The notes: generated by a model not told the origin, from the sequence alone. 39,362 nt of DNA from an uncultured Lachnospiraceae bacterium (GCA_910577645.1 CAJTOL010000031.1:1-39362), one strand, 5' to 3'. Numbered from the stretch's first letter, positions 7,725 to 14,831 are shown. Numbers and translations: made by a program.

Positions 7725-8570
7725 ATGAGCGCAGAAAATTGTAACCACGATTGCAGCTCCTGCGGGGAAAGCTGCAGCAGCCGCACTGCAGACCGCACCA
7801 GCTTTTTGGAGGCGCTGGCTCCGGAAAGCTCTGTAAAAAAGGTAATTGGTGTTGTCAGCGGAAAGGGAGGTGTTGGAAAGTCTTTGGTAACCTCTCTGAT
7901 GGCATCCTGCATGAATAAAAAAGGATACCGTGCAGCAGTTCTGGATGCAGATATTACAGGGCCGTCTATCCCTAAGGCTTTCGGTATTGCCAATGACGGT
8001 GTAGCGACTACTCCTGACGGCCGTCTTATGATCCCGGCCAAGTCTTTAGAGGGTGTGGAGGTTATGTCCGCCAACCTGCTTTTAGACAACGATACGGATC
8101 CCATTATCTGGCGGGGGCCGGTGATTGCAGGAGCTGTAAAACAGTTTTGGTCGGAAACTTTGTGGCAGGATATAGATTACATGTTTGTGGATATGCCTCC
8201 GGGAACCGGGGATGTGCCTTTAACTGTATTCCAGTCCCTTCCGGTGGCAGGCATTATCATTGTCACCTCTCCCCAGGAACTGGTTTCCATGATTGTAACA
8301 AAAGCAGTAAATATGGCAAAAAAGATGGACATTCCCATCTTGGGCGTAGTGGAAAATATGAGTTATCTGGAATGTCCTGACTGTGGAAAGAAGATTCAGG
8401 TATTCGGCGAAAGCCATTTGGAAGAGGTAGCCGAGAAAGAAGGAGTTCAGATCCTGGCCCGCATCCCCATAGACCCCAAGGTGGCGGAGATGGTAGACGG
8501 CGGACGTATCGAATACGTAGATGCTCCCTGGCTGGAGAATGCAGTAAAGGCAGCAGAGGAGATCGAATAG
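7725..8570 (+). CDS. mrp: Mrp/NBP35-family iron-sulfur cluster carrier ATPase
   Basis: The protein is a cytoplasmic P-loop ATPase that binds and passes on Fe-S clusters. Walker A is the deviant form GKGGVGKS (about residues 46-53). MPPGTGDVPLTVFQ and the CPDCGKK motif (bridging cluster Cys pair) follow. A Cys-rich N-terminus (CNHDCSSCGESC) is typical of clostridial members. An open frame extends upstream to 7653, but ATG at 7725 has a good AAAGGAG site 10 bases before it and yields the family-normal N-terminus (281 aa). A strong terminator follows. Confidence 0.9.
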   Translation: MSAENCNHDCSSCGESCSSRTADRTSFLEALAPESSVKKVIGVVSGKGGVGKSLVTSLMASCMNKKGYRAAVLDADITGPSIPKAFGIANDGVATTPDGRLMIPAKSLEGVEVMSANLLLDNDTDPIIWRGPVIAGAVKQFWSETLWQDIDYMFVDMPPGTGDVPLTVFQSLPVAGIIIVTSPQELVSMIVTKAVNMAKKMDIPILGVVENMSYLECPDCGKKIQVFGESHLEEVAEKEGVQILARIPIDPKVAEMVDGGRIEYVDAPWLENAVKAAEEIE

Positions 8571-8583
8571 CAAGAAAAAGCCG

Positions 8584-8633
8584 CCAGGCTCTGCCGCTAT
8601 GCTTTTAGAGATAGCAGCAGGGCCTGGTGTTTT
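8584..8633 (+). terminator. Rho-independent terminator after mrp
   Basis: CCAGGCTCTGC (8584-8594) pairs with GCAGGGCCTGG (8617-8627). An inner stem GCTAT/ATAGC (8596-8600, 8611-8615) extends it. The T tract (TGTTTTGATT) is short. The stop codon of mrp is 14 bp upstream. Confidence 0.8.
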
Positions 8634-8666
8634 GATTGTCAGAGTTCCTTTTGATACAATCTAGAA

Positions 8667-9320
8667 TTAGAAGAAAGAATCAGTTAAATTCAAAAGATCA
8701 TACAAATGAAGTGGAGGCGCACTTGCGTTTTGATTTAAAAAACCAAGTATTTCTTTTATTAAGGATGTAGAATTTGAGTCTGTATCTAAGCAAAAAACTT
8801 GATTGGGGTAGGTGTTTGCCAACACAAAATAGAATTTTTTTTGTAATGGATAAAGTTGAATGTTGGATTCAAAAGCATTACGCGCTCTTAAAACATCGTT
8901 AGATTTTCTTTGCCGCAGTACCTGTTCTGAGGCATATAGGTATAATACAATGTTGGCTAAACCAATATCTTGATAATTATTCATTATGCTATTTTTAAAC
9001 TGTGTAAAAATGTCCCATGGAAGCTTGTTAACTATTGGGAAAATGGCTGTATGGATTATAACATCAATAATTCCGATATCGTTAATCTGAACATCACTAT
9101 GTTTTGAGTCTGATGTAGTAATATAACGCCTCAAAGTGTTCTCAAAAAACCACAATTGCTTTTTGAGAAAATCTTCAGATGTTTTCCATTGGCTATATGG
9201 ATTTGACTTCTGCATAAGAAGCTCGTCCACAAAAGATGCATTAGGTATCTCTCTGTATAACTGATGAATAAGTGTAGTTTTACCAACAGCACTAGGCCCA
9301 TCAATATCAATAGATATCAT
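8667..9320 (-). CDS. Orphan P-loop nucleoside/nucleotide kinase-like protein
   Basis: A 217-aa protein starting MISIDIDGPSAVGKTTLIHQ, with a clear Walker A (GPSAVGKTT, about residues 8-16). The later LYASEQVLRQRKSNDVLRAR resembles the lid region of thymidylate or deoxynucleoside kinases (AAA_28/AAA_33-like), with basic residues for phosphate binding. Start ATG at 9320 is preceded by AGGAGGATTAAAAA on this strand. Its base composition is much more AT-rich than mrp and relQ on either side, and it runs opposite to both. With an IS110 remnant beside it, it looks horizontally acquired. The exact substrate is unknown; a small-molecule kinase or antibiotic-modifying kinase is possible. Confidence 0.7.
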   Translation of the reverse strand: MISIDIDGPSAVGKTTLIHQLYREIPNASFVDELLMQKSNPYSQWKTSEDFLKKQLWFFENTLRRYITTSDSKHSDVQINDIGIIDVIIHTAIFPIVNKLPWDIFTQFKNSIMNNYQDIGLANIVLYLYASEQVLRQRKSNDVLRARNAFESNIQLYPLQKKFYFVLANTYPNQVFCLDTDSNSTSLIKEILGFLNQNASAPPLHLYDLLNLTDSFF

Positions 9321-9439
9321 TTTTTAATCCTCCTAGTATAAAGAGACCTCACATTTGTAGCAAAGTGGATTTACCTGTATACTGAGTTTAGGAAAAACAA
9401 TGGTAACAGGGATTACCGCATACAAAAGGAGATCACCTA

Positions 9440-9592
9440 ATGAAAAGAATACTACAAATTGGAATGAATGTCCATAGTACAAATTACGCTTTATGTGCCA
9501 TTGGGCCGAGCTTTGACAGGGAGGACATTATTTATGCAAATGTTAAGGTGATGCCAGAGCCTGCCAACCATACTGTACATGGGACTGCATGA
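9440..9592 (+). pseudogene. IS110-family transposase, N-terminal remnant
   Basis: The 50-residue frame MKRILQIGMNVHSTNYALCA... matches the N-terminus of IS110-type DEDD transposases, where the motif is normally GMDVHS with a catalytic Asp. Here that Asp is Asn, and the frame stops after about 50 of some 400 residues. A good ribosome site (AAAGGAGATCACCTA) remains. The region from 9321 to 9643 contains no other gene I can support. Confidence 0.72.
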
Positions 9593-9643
9593 AATTAAGC
9601 AAACTTTTTTCACAGAATTTAAAAAACTTTAATGATTCCAGCA

Positions 9644-9672
9644 TTGCAAGATTTATAAATTGCATTTATAAT
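9644..9672 (+). promoter_or_regulatory. Sigma-A-type promoter for relQ
   Basis: TTGCAA (9644-9649) and TATAAT (9667-9672) are 17 bp apart. They lie 39 bp before the relQ start codon. Confidence 0.75.
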
Positions 9673-9710
9673 AATACATAAGACGAACTTATACGACAAG
9701 AGGTGTTATA

Positions 9711-10418
9711 ATGAATATCAGCATGAATCCCAACAGTGAACTGGAGCAGTCTATTGTCAGCGTTCCGGACGTAATCCAGGTACCGGATATTCTGGTCAGC
9801 CAGGCCCGCCAGTTCCAGCAGGTGATGATGATGTATACCTGCGCTATCCGGGAGGTCAAGACCAAGCTGGAGGTACTAAACGACGAGCTTTCCGTGAGGA
9901 ATCAGCGTAACCCTATAGAGATGATAAAGTCCCGGGTGAAAAAACCGATGAGCATTGTGGAAAAGCTTCAGCGCAAGGGACTGCCTATTTCTCTGGAGAC
10001 CATGGTGGACAATCTGGACGATGTAGCCGGCATCCGGGTAATCTGTTCCTTTGTGGATGACATTTACGAGGTTGCGGACATGCTGATCCGCCAGGATGAC
10101 ATCAAAGTGATTGCGATTAAAGATTATATTAAAAATCCCAAGGCCAACGGATACCGCAGCTACCACATGATTGTGGAGATTCCGGTATTTTTCTCTGACA
10201 GAAAGAAGCCCATGCGGGTGGAGGTACAGATTCGGACCATTGCCATGGATTTCTGGGCCAGCCTGGATCACCTGCTGAAGTATAAAAAAGAAGTGATCAA
10301 CGAGGCGGAGATCGGTGAGGATCTGCGCCAATGTGCGGAGATCATTGCCAAGACGGATCAGAAGATGTTTGAGATCCGCCAGAAAATTGAGGCCCAGGGC
10401 GTCCGTGTGAGAAAATAG
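9711..10418 (+). CDS. relQ: Small alarmone synthetase (GTP pyrophosphokinase, RelQ/YjbM type)
   Basis: The cytoplasmic enzyme makes (p)ppGpp from ATP and GDP or GTP. It is a 235-aa single RelA/SpoT synthetase domain with no hydrolase, TGS or ACT domain. Recognisable motifs are SRVKKPMSIVEKL, DDVAGIRVICSFVDDIYEVAD, the loop KDYIKNPKANGYRSYHMIVE (ligand-binding Tyr and Ser) and VEVQIRTIAMDFWASLDHLLKYK. The start ATG follows AAGAGGTGTTATA. It is monocistronic behind its own promoter and converges on the acetyltransferase gene. Confidence 0.92.
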   Translation: MNISMNPNSELEQSIVSVPDVIQVPDILVSQARQFQQVMMMYTCAIREVKTKLEVLNDELSVRNQRNPIEMIKSRVKKPMSIVEKLQRKGLPISLETMVDNLDDVAGIRVICSFVDDIYEVADMLIRQDDIKVIAIKDYIKNPKANGYRSYHMIVEIPVFFSDRKKPMRVEVQIRTIAMDFWASLDHLLKYKKEVINEAEIGEDLRQCAEIIAKTDQKMFEIRQKIEAQGVRVRK

Positions 10419-10426
10419 GAATCAGG

Positions 10427-10448
10427 AGTATTGCTGATATGCGATACT
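10427..10448. other. Hairpin between convergent relQ and acetyltransferase genes
   Basis: AGTATTGC (10427-10434) pairs with GCGATACT (10441-10448) around a 6-nt loop. There is no T tract on either strand, so it is at best a weak bidirectional terminator. Confidence 0.35.
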
Positions 10449-10453
10449 GTATA

Positions 10454-11236
10454 CTAATATAAATAATAGGACAGGGTTTCGGTAATCTGGAATCCTGCCT
10501 TTTTATATAAAGCAATGGCGGGAAGATTTTCTCCGGATACCTGTAAAAGGAACCGGCATATTCTCTGTTCCGTTAAGGCAGGAAGAAGGGAGAGGAGGAA
10601 CCGGGTTCCCCAGCCTTTCCCTCTTAATTCCTCCGGCACTAAAACCTGGTGGAGACAGCAGATGTTTCCTTCAGAGGACTGGGCAATATCCAGGGAGCAG
10701 GATGCCGTCAGGATCTGATTATAAAAGGCCTTGGCAGTCTTAATGCCGTCTTTTTCCGCTATCTGGAGGGAAAAGGGGGCGGCGGCAGGAAAGGACGGAA
10801 AAGCGCTGGAAAGGATATGCTCTGCATCCAGAGCCATTAAATGCTCCCGATACCAGAATTCTGCCCCCAGAGAATCCAGGGCAGAAAGAGCAGGCAAGCA
10901 GGCCTCTCCTTCCGGAACGGGAAAAGAAAACTGATGATCCGGGTAGGCAGCTTCCGCAGCTTCCAAAAGAGCAGAAAAAAGGCCTTTCTGCCGCCGATCC
11001 GGACGGGTAAAGGCAGAACATTCAAAAAGCTTGTCCTCCAGGATATAGAGAGCCAGGAAAGCAGCCAGAACCGGTTCCTGATTTGTCTTTGGCGCCGCCT
11101 CCTCCGCCAGAAAATAGATATCCCCGTCTTCCGGACAGGATAAGGGGGCAGGGAAAGCCGTAAGACATTGAGCGGTCAAATCCTGCACCTGTTTCAGGCG
11201 CTGGGGGGAGAGGGGGGATTGGATAATAATGGGCAT
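10454..11236 (-). CDS. GNAT-family N-acetyltransferase (260 aa)
   Basis: The acetyl-CoA-binding site is the C-terminal VLVPEELRGKGWGTRFLLSLLPAL block (V-P-x-x-RGKGxGxxL), followed by SGENLPAIALYKKAGFQITE, the classic GNAT end. An N-terminal half (FECSAFTRPDRRQKGLFSALLEAA) resembles a second, degenerate GNAT repeat, so this is probably a tandem GNAT. Start ATG at 11236 follows AGGAGGCTTAATTCC. The acceptor substrate is unknown. It runs opposite to its neighbours. Confidence 0.82.
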   Translation of the reverse strand: MPIIIQSPLSPQRLKQVQDLTAQCLTAFPAPLSCPEDGDIYFLAEEAAPKTNQEPVLAAFLALYILEDKLFECSAFTRPDRRQKGLFSALLEAAEAAYPDHQFSFPVPEGEACLPALSALDSLGAEFWYREHLMALDAEHILSSAFPSFPAAAPFSLQIAEKDGIKTAKAFYNQILTASCSLDIAQSSEGNICCLHQVLVPEELRGKGWGTRFLLSLLPALTEQRICRFLLQVSGENLPAIALYKKAGFQITETLSYYLY

Positions 11237-11403
11237 GGAATTAAGCCTCCTGAATATCAGTATAATTTCAGCCTGAAAAAAGAATCCCTTCAGACAAACC
11301 TATTTTAAGGCAGATAAGAGAAAAAATCCAGATTTTTCCCGTCTTTTTAGATCGGAAAGCAATATAACGGAGTTGGTAGAAATATAGAAAAGGAGACAAA
11401 CAA

Positions 11404-11772
11404 ATGACATTAATAAAACAAGGGGCAATTATATTCGGCGTTACCATGGCCGGGGAGATTTTATATACCCTGCTTCCCTTTCCGGTTCCAGCAGGGGTTT
11501 ACGGGCTGTTTTTGCTGCTGTTTTTCCTTCTTGGGGGCCTGGTAAAGCTGGAGCAGGTGGAGACAGCAGGCATGTTTCTGCTGGATATTATGGCCATGAT
11601 GTTTATTCCGGCTACCGTGGGGATTATAGAGTCAAAGGACCTGCTTTTAGAGGTGGCAGTTCCCTATATGATTATTATCAGCCTTACCACAATCTTTGTG
11701 ATGGCGGTTACCGGGCGGACGGCCCAGTTTTTGATTGGAAAGCTTTCTGAAAGGGGAAAGGGAAATGAATGA
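11404..11772 (+). CDS. lrgA: CidA/LrgA family membrane protein
   Basis: A 122-aa holin-like membrane protein with about four hydrophobic helices. It shows the family features ILYTLLPFPVPAGVYGLFLLLFFLLGG and DIMAMMFIPATVGIIES. In other Firmicutes the LrgAB/CidAB pair affects murein hydrolase activity and pyruvate transport. ATG follows AAAGGAGACAAACAA. It overlaps lrgB by 8 bp, the usual translational coupling. Confidence 0.88.
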   Translation: MTLIKQGAIIFGVTMAGEILYTLLPFPVPAGVYGLFLLLFFLLGGLVKLEQVETAGMFLLDIMAMMFIPATVGIIESKDLLLEVAVPYMIIISLTTIFVMAVTGRTAQFLIGKLSERGKGNE

Positions 11773-12457
11773 AATCCTGAAAAACTCATTGTATTTTGGA
11801 ATGACAGTCAGCGTGGGAAGCTATCTGGCGGCTTCCTGGCTGAAAAAGAAAACCGGCTGGGCTGTTTTGAATCCTCTTCTGGTATCTTCTGTTATGGTGC
11901 TTCTTTTTCTGGTAATATTCCGGGTGGATTACCAGACCTACAACGATGGAGCCAAATATCTCAGCTATCTTCTGACCCCTGCTACAGTCTGCTTGGCAAT
12001 TCCTCTGTATAAGCAATTAGAGCTTTTAAAGAAATATTTCCCGGCAGTAATAGGGGCTATCTTTTCCGGTGTGGCTGCCAGTGCAGCAGGCGTGTTTGCC
12101 TTGGCAAAGGTTATGGGGCTGGAACATGAACATTATGTGACGCTTCTGCCAAAGTCCATTACCACGGCCATTGGGATGGGAGTCAGTGAGGAAGCAGGAG
12201 GCATCGTTACCCTGACGGTAATTTCCATTATTATTACGGGAGTGTTGGGAAGCGTCATTGCAGAGGCAGTATTTAAGCTTATCGGGATTACCCACCCGAT
12301 GGCGAAAGGATTGGCTTTGGGCACCAGCGCCCACGCCGTGGGAACCTCAAAGGCTCTGGAGCTTGGGGAGATAGAAGGCGCTATGAGCAGCCTTTCCATT
12401 GCAGTAGCAGGGCTGATGACGGTGATCCTGGTTCCCCTTATCTCTGGACTGTTATGA
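11765..12457 (+). CDS. lrgB: LrgB/CidB family membrane protein
   Basis: The partner of LrgA, with about 230 aa and many hydrophobic helices. Family motifs are LLTPATVCLAIPLYKQLELLKK, LLPKSITTAIGMGVSEEAGG and GLALGTSAHAVGTSKALELGE. The open frame extends back to 11735, but ATG at 11765 gives the typical MNEILKNS start. It follows AAAGGGGAAAGGGAA and overlaps the end of lrgA. Function is inferred from family: pyruvate and related transport or control of autolysis. Confidence 0.88.
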   Translation: MNEILKNSLYFGMTVSVGSYLAASWLKKKTGWAVLNPLLVSSVMVLLFLVIFRVDYQTYNDGAKYLSYLLTPATVCLAIPLYKQLELLKKYFPAVIGAIFSGVAASAAGVFALAKVMGLEHEHYVTLLPKSITTAIGMGVSEEAGGIVTLTVISIIITGVLGSVIAEAVFKLIGITHPMAKGLALGTSAHAVGTSKALELGEIEGAMSSLSIAVAGLMTVILVPLISGLL

Positions 12458-12464
12458 TTTTATG

Positions 12465-12510
12465 TACCCTCAGTGGACAGGGCCGCGGGTTCTCTTGTCC
12501 GCTGCGGGTA
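12465..12510. repeat. Dispersed hairpin repeat, copy B
   Basis: TACCCTCAGTGGACA (12465-12479) faces TGTCCGCTGCGGGTA (12496-12510), pairing except for two positions (one of them a G:T pair). It begins 8 bp after the lrgB stop and lies in the leader of the following PAP2-like gene. The sequence is open in frame, so gene finders can wrongly extend that gene through it. Confidence 0.8.
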
Positions 12511-12549
12511 GCTTTGCCTGATAAAGACACGGAAAATGAGGATAGACTG

Positions 12550-13245
12550 ATGAGAAAAAGAGACATGAAAAAAGGATCCATAGCAGAGGCGGCGGCCTGG
12601 ATTGGGGAAAACCGGCATTGTTATCTGATGCTGTACTGGATTTTTTACCTGGCAGCATTTTTTTGGCTGGAAATGAGGGAGGGAGAATATTATTTGATTG
12701 AATGTTCCCTGGATAAAAAAATTCCTTTTGCAGAGGAGTTTGTAATTCCCTATGTGTCCTGGTTTGGACTTTTGGCGGGAGCTTTATTTTGGAGTATGTT
12801 CTGCTGTAAAAAAGATTTTTTGCGGCTGGCCTTTGTGATGTTTGTTGGAAATACCATCTGCCTGGGAATCTATTTCATTGCGCCTAACGGAATTCATCTG
12901 CGGCCGGAGACCGTGCCGGATAATCTGTGGGGATGGATGGTAGGCCTTTTATATCAGGCAGATACTTCCACCAATGTATGCCCTTCCATTCATGTTTCCA
13001 GTTCGGTGGCAGTGGCGCTGGTGGGATGGAGATCAGAGCTTTTAAAAAACAGAAAGACATTTCGGATTCTGCTGTACATATGGGTGGTATTGATTTGCCT
13101 TTCCACCATGTTTATTAAGCAGCATTCCATAGTAGACGTGATTTGGGGAACCGTGCTGAGCGTCTGTCTTTTTGGAATTCTCTGGCGGGTAGAAAAGTTT
13201 TGGGCACCGGTTAAAAATTTAGGTGTTGACTTTTTACTCAAATAG
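12550..13245 (+). CDS. PAP2-like membrane phosphatase/phosphotransferase
   Basis: A membrane protein of 231 aa with about six hydrophobic helices. It ends with the catalytic-type motifs CPSIHVSSSVAV (a PSxH variant of PSGH) and KQHSIVDVIWG (HSxxD). The first Lys-Arg-Pro motif is not clear. This layout matches the PAP2_3/inositol-phosphoryl-transferase-like group. The frame is open from 12454, but the first 32 codons lie over repeat B; ATG at 12550 with GAGGA seven bases upstream is the likely start. The promoter of the next gene overlaps its 3' end. Confidence 0.78.
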   Translation: MRKRDMKKGSIAEAAAWIGENRHCYLMLYWIFYLAAFFWLEMREGEYYLIECSLDKKIPFAEEFVIPYVSWFGLLAGALFWSMFCCKKDFLRLAFVMFVGNTICLGIYFIAPNGIHLRPETVPDNLWGWMVGLLYQADTSTNVCPSIHVSSSVAVALVGWRSELLKNRKTFRILLYIWVVLICLSTMFIKQHSIVDVIWGTVLSVCLFGILWRVEKFWAPVKNLGVDFLLK

Positions 13246-13253
13246 AGTATAAT
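13226..13253 (+). promoter_or_regulatory. Sigma-A-type promoter for the ArsR-HMA operon
   Basis: TTGACT (13226-13231) and TATAAT (13248-13253) are 16 bp apart. The promoter overlaps the stop codon of the PAP2-like gene. The operator-like repeats begin 10 bp downstream. Confidence 0.8.
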
Positions 13254-13262
13254 GACAATAGT

Positions 13263-13290
13263 TGAACAATTATTCATGTGTTTATATGAA
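13263..13290. promoter_or_regulatory. Putative ArsR/SmtB-type operator
   Basis: Overlapping inverted repeats TGAA-N6-TTCA (13263-13276) and TTCAT-N8-ATGAA (13273-13290) lie between the promoter and the ArsR gene. ATGAA/TTCAT half-sites are typical of CzrA/CadC-like metal repressors, so autoregulation is likely. Confidence 0.65.
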
Positions 13291-13314
13291 TGACGATGGA
13301 AAGGAGAGGCAGCC

Positions 13315-13674
13315 ATGGCGATTCATGATGTGGAATGCTGTGATTTTTATCAGGTTCACGAGACAGTGGTAGAAGCAGTTCACGGAAATATACCGGATGA
13401 TGATGTGCTGTATGATCTGGCAGAACTGTTTAAGGTGTTTGGCGATTCCACCAGGATTAAGATCCTGTATGTGCTGTCAGAGGCAGAGATGTGTGTCTGT
13501 GACATTGCCCAGGTTCTCAACATGACCCAGTCGGCTATCTCCCATCAGCTGAAGATTTTAAAGCAGTCCAAGCTGGTGAAGAACCGGAGAGAGGGGAAGG
13601 CGGTTTTTTATTCCCTGGCAGACGGACACGTAAAAACCATTATGAGGCAGGGATTGGATCATATTGAAGAGTGA
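13315..13674 (+). CDS. ArsR/SmtB-family metal-sensing repressor
   Basis: A 119-aa winged-helix repressor that should release DNA on binding metal. It shows LAELFKVFGDSTRIKILYVL, the CadC-like metal motif MCVCDIA in helix 3, the recognition helix MTQSAISHQLKILKQ and a helix-5 site DGHVKTIMRQGLDH typical of zinc-sensing SmtB/CzrA. Having both sites suggests sensing of Cd/Pb/Zn-type ions. ATG follows GGAAAGGAGAGGCAGCC. Normally such a gene precedes a P-type efflux ATPase; here only the HMA protein follows. Confidence 0.9.
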   Translation: MAIHDVECCDFYQVHETVVEAVHGNIPDDDVLYDLAELFKVFGDSTRIKILYVLSEAEMCVCDIAQVLNMTQSAISHQLKILKQSKLVKNRREGKAVFYSLADGHVKTIMRQGLDHIEE

Positions 13675-13733
13675 ATTACTTTGAATAACCAGAAAAGGTT
13701 CTATAAAATTTTAACATTTAGGAGGTATTGGAA

Positions 13734-13952
13734 ATGAAAAAGAAATTTAAACTGGAGGATCTGGACTGTGCAAACTGCGCGGCTAAGATGGAGGACGGAA
13801 TTAAGAAGATTGACGGCGTAACCAGCGCCAGCGTCAGCTTTATGACTCAGAAACTGGTGATTGAGGCAGATGATGCCCGGTTCGATGAGATTATGAAAGA
13901 AGTTGTGGCAGTTTGCGCCAAGGTGGAGCCAGATTGTAAGATTTTGATGTAG
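13734..13952 (+). CDS. Heavy-metal-associated (HMA) domain protein, CopZ-like
   Basis: A 72-aa single ferredoxin-like HMA domain. The metal-binding site is LDCANCAAKME (CxxC, about residues 11-14), followed by GVTSASVSFMTQKLVIE. It resembles both free metallochaperones and the detached N-terminal domain of CadA-type ATPases. ATG at 13734, eight bases after GGAGG, is chosen over the in-frame TTG at 13728, which is too close to that site. It is co-transcribed with the ArsR gene and ends at a terminator with no pump gene after it. Confidence 0.88.
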   Translation: MKKKFKLEDLDCANCAAKMEDGIKKIDGVTSASVSFMTQKLVIEADDARFDEIMKEVVAVCAKVEPDCKILM

Positions 13953-13983
13953 AAGGGATAAAAAGGGGAAGAAAAGCAATAAC

Positions 13984-14031
13984 TAAAAAACATGCCGGCG
14001 AGACCATCACTCTCTGCCGACATGTTTTTTT
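13984..14031. terminator. Bidirectional rho-independent terminator
   Basis: AACATGCCGGC pairs with the complement near 14015-14025 (GCCGACATGTT), continuing into GAGA/TCTC, with A and T tracts on the two sides. It serves the HMA gene on plus and the DtxR-type gene on minus. The last codons of the latter lie inside the right arm. Confidence 0.85.
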
Positions 14032-14372
14032 ATGGCTTCAAAGCTTTCCACACTGATAACGTGTTCCATACGGCAGGCATCCTCCTGGGCGGTTTCTTCA
14101 TTTACTCCCAGGTTAATAAGCCAGGCGGTAAGGAAGGTGTGGCGCTCATAAATCTTTTCCGCAATGGCCAGGCCTGACGGGGTCAGGGTGATGTAACCGC
14201 TGTCGTCCATCTGGATGTACCCGTTTTCCCGCAGATTTTTCATAGCAACGCTGACGCTGGGTTTGGAAAAACTCAGCTCATTGACAATGTCAATAGAACG
14301 GACATGAGGTTTTTGGCGGCCAAGGATTAAAATCGTTTCTAAATAATTTTCGGCTGATTCTTGCACTTTCAA
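14007..14372 (-). CDS. DtxR/MntR-family metal-dependent regulator
   Basis: A 121-aa repressor with an N-terminal helix-turn-helix (RSIDIVNELSFSKPSVSVAM then KNLRENGYIQMD) and a helical dimerisation/metal domain (EKIYERHTFLTAWLINLGV, EDACRMEHVIS). It lacks the SH3-like third domain, so it is of the short MntR/IdeR-like type. Metal ligands near the N-terminus (ENYLETI) and the E-x-x-x-R-M-E-H segment are present. The start is probably TTG at 14370-14372 after AAGGAG. It is divergent from the Cys-rich membrane protein gene, whose promoter carries an iron-box-like palindrome that this protein may bind. Confidence 0.87.
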   Translation of the reverse strand: MKVQESAENYLETILILGRQKPHVRSIDIVNELSFSKPSVSVAMKNLRENGYIQMDDSGYITLTPSGLAIAEKIYERHTFLTAWLINLGVNEETAQEDACRMEHVISVESFEAIKKHVGRE

Positions 14373-14451
14373 TTTGGATTCTCCTTAAACTTGGAAGCAA
14401 TGCTACTGTGTTTATGATACCATAGATCCGGGAGTTTTTCAAATAGAAGTG

Positions 14452-14504
14452 TTGACAAAAAGAAAGGGATATGATAGACTGAAATGGGTTAGCTATAGCT
14501 AACC
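14452..14504 (+). promoter_or_regulatory. Promoter with DtxR-type palindromic operator
   Basis: TTGACA (14452-14457) and TAGACT (14475-14480) are spaced by 17 bp. GGTTAGCTATAGCTAACC (14487-14504) is a perfect 18-bp palindrome at the expected transcription start. TTAGnnn...nnnCTAA resembles DtxR/IdeR boxes, and a DtxR-type regulator is divergent beside it. Iron- or manganese-dependent repression is inferred. Confidence 0.8.
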
Positions 14505-14517
14505 AAAGGAGGCTAAT

Positions 14518-14670
14518 ATGAACTTTTCTACATTTCTGATACTGCTGATAATATTATTGCTTGTAGGTTTTGCAGTTAGAACCATTTATAAAAATAAAAA
14601 AGAAGGAAAATGTTGTTCCGGATGCAGCGGTTGTTCCGGAAACTGCCATAAAAGTTGCAGACAGGAATAA
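14518..14670 (+). CDS. FeoB-associated Cys-rich membrane protein (50 aa)
   Basis: A small protein with one N-terminal transmembrane helix (about residues 4-22, FLILLIILLLVGFAV), a basic stretch (YKNKKEGK) and a Cys-rich tail (CCSGCSGCSGNCHKSC). This layout defines the FeoB-associated Cys-rich membrane proteins that normally follow feoA and feoB and are thought to assist ferrous iron uptake. Here no feoA or feoB is present; the gene directly follows the promoter and palindrome. ATG follows AAAGGAGGCTAAT. Its stop codon lies in the 9-bp direct repeat bordering the next element. Confidence 0.85.
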   Translation: MNFSTFLILLIILLLVGFAVRTIYKNKKEGKCCSGCSGCSGNCHKSCRQE

Positions 14671-14831
14671 TGTAACAGTTCAACCTTGCATCTTCTTGCC
14701 CGCGATACGCGGACAAGAAGCGTGGGGTGTCCGCCTTATGAAGATTCAAAGTAAAAAATTCTTATGAAAACAAGCTTTCAACACATTTTTTACTTTGAAT
14801 CTTCACAAGGCTGAACTGTTATGGAATAATG
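14664..14831. mobile_element. MITE-like inverted-repeat element with 9-bp flanking direct repeats
   Basis: Terminal inverted repeats of 16 bp (TAACAGTTCAACCTTG at 14673-14688 and its complement at 14806-14821, one G:T) bound the element. The 9-bp direct repeat GGAATAATG flanks it (14664-14672 and 14823-14831), as expected of a target duplication, with one extra base on the right. Inside is a perfect 21-bp inverted repeat (14739-14759 with 14785-14805), plus a hairpin CTTCTTGC-CCGCG-ATA-CGCGG-ACAAGAAG (14692-14720). The fold is a three-way junction. It encodes no protein. GCGGACA...TGTCCGC (14709-14715, 14727-14733) resembles the dispersed repeat core. Confidence 0.75.

Noticed and set aside
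10427..10448. Hairpin between relQ and the acetyltransferase gene as a bidirectional terminator.
   Set aside because: There is no T tract on either side and only 8 bp of stem, so it was kept only as a weak structural feature.
14570..14767. A 65-codon open frame across the FeoB-associated gene and the inverted-repeat element.
   Set aside because: It has no ribosome site and is a frame shadow of the Cys-rich protein gene plus repeat sequence.
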